Positions 6,720 to 6,910 of a stretch of 6,910 bases of DNA are shown piece after piece. The translations under genes were made by a program, and so were the position numbers. This stretch comes from Planctomycetota bacterium (GTDB lineage: Bacteria; Planctomycetota; UBA11346), in the NCBI GenBank assembly GCA_024641365.1, contig JAHEDF010000016.1:14163-21072 (forward strand), given 5' to 3'. Position 1 is the first letter of the stretch. The number at the start of each line of letters is the position of its first letter. The notes under the pieces are model-generated. The model was not told where the DNA came from, made no database searches, and saw only the letters and a program-made list of their open reading frames with translations.

Positions 6720-6910
6720 GATCCATATATTCGCCAGGTGTTTTGGTTTGAACACCCATAATTTTTGCAGATTTAATCATATTTTTATCGTAAGTTACAA
6801 TCATTTTACGCTCTCGCTTTGCAACTACTAGGTAAATATGATCTCCAGCCTTACGGTGAGGCGTTTCAATATTCCCATATGCCTGAATAAATTTGTCATC
6901 TATATGCAAA
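6694..6910 (-). CDS. C-terminal part of a PIN-domain protein (possible toxin ribonuclease), cut by window edge
   Basis: The readable 71-72 residues match the C-terminal half of a PIN domain, the metal-dependent ribonuclease fold common in VapC-type toxins. The pattern AGDHIYLVVAKRERKMIVTYDKNMIKSAKIMGVQTKTPGEYM follows the family layout: an Asp beginning a helix (codon 6841-6843), then a strand ending in Thr-Tyr-Asp (Asp codon 6787-6789), then a helix, a Gly-Val strand and a closing T-P-x-E/G-E/Y segment. The N-terminal half with the first catalytic Asp and Glu lies beyond position 6910. The TTG at 6907-6909 reads as an internal leucine codon, not a start. Any antitoxin partner would lie upstream, outside the window, so a toxin-antitoxin role is an inference. 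Codon use is AT-rich, unlike the C-ending tail of the neighbouring hydrolase gene. Confidence 0.72.
   Translation of the reverse strand, partial: LHIDDKFIQAYGNIETPHRKAGDHIYLVVAKRERKMIVTYDKNMIKSAKIMGVQTKTPGEYMDQIILTKPS

Noticed and set aside
6907..6909. TTG as the start codon of the PIN-domain gene
   Set aside because: It lies at the window edge, has no visible upstream signal, and would remove the N-terminal half of the PIN domain with its essential acidic residues.

Overview
The window is about 6.9 kb of moderately AT-rich bacterial chromosome (or a metagenomic contig) holding four complete genes and one gene cut by the right edge. A secreted formylglycine-type sulfatase sits beside a large Nramp-related membrane protein of a kind I associate with Planctomycetota and Verrucomicrobiota, and Shine-Dalgarno signals are mostly weak. 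This suggests a member of the PVC superphylum, but the placement is an inference from gene content; there is no rRNA or other marker gene here.

Layout: (1) 47-1759 (+) encodes a SulP-type anion permease with a C-terminal STAS domain. (2) 1828-3390 (-) encodes an exported sulfatase and converges on the permease; a perfect 24-bp palindrome lies between the two stop codons. (3) 3597-5297 (-) encodes an Nramp-fold transporter homologue and ends at a strong intrinsic terminator (3533-3568), so it and the sulfatase behind it are probably separate transcription units. (4) A divergent intergenic region of about 200 bp (5298-5506) carries short repeats and a hairpin. (5) 5507-6634 (+) encodes an exported serine hydrolase of the class C beta-lactamase/DD-peptidase fold. 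(6) 6694-6910 (-) is the C-terminal part of a PIN-domain protein, with an AT-rich inverted repeat over its stop codon.

How the genes might work together: the sulfatase would free sulfate from sulfated substrates outside the cytoplasm, and the SulP protein could import sulfate. That link rests only on adjacency, since the genes are convergent and SulP proteins also carry bicarbonate, dicarboxylates and other anions. The Nramp-like protein, the serine hydrolase and the PIN protein show no evident pathway link to them. No stretch longer than about 210 bases lacks a gene, and I see no tRNA, rRNA, CRISPR array or insertion sequence.

The most unusual items are the Nramp homologue, which appears to have lost the canonical metal-binding motifs and gained a large hydrophilic insert, and an abrupt change in codon-third-position usage inside the serine hydrolase gene. 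I did not find a convincing new multi-gene system.
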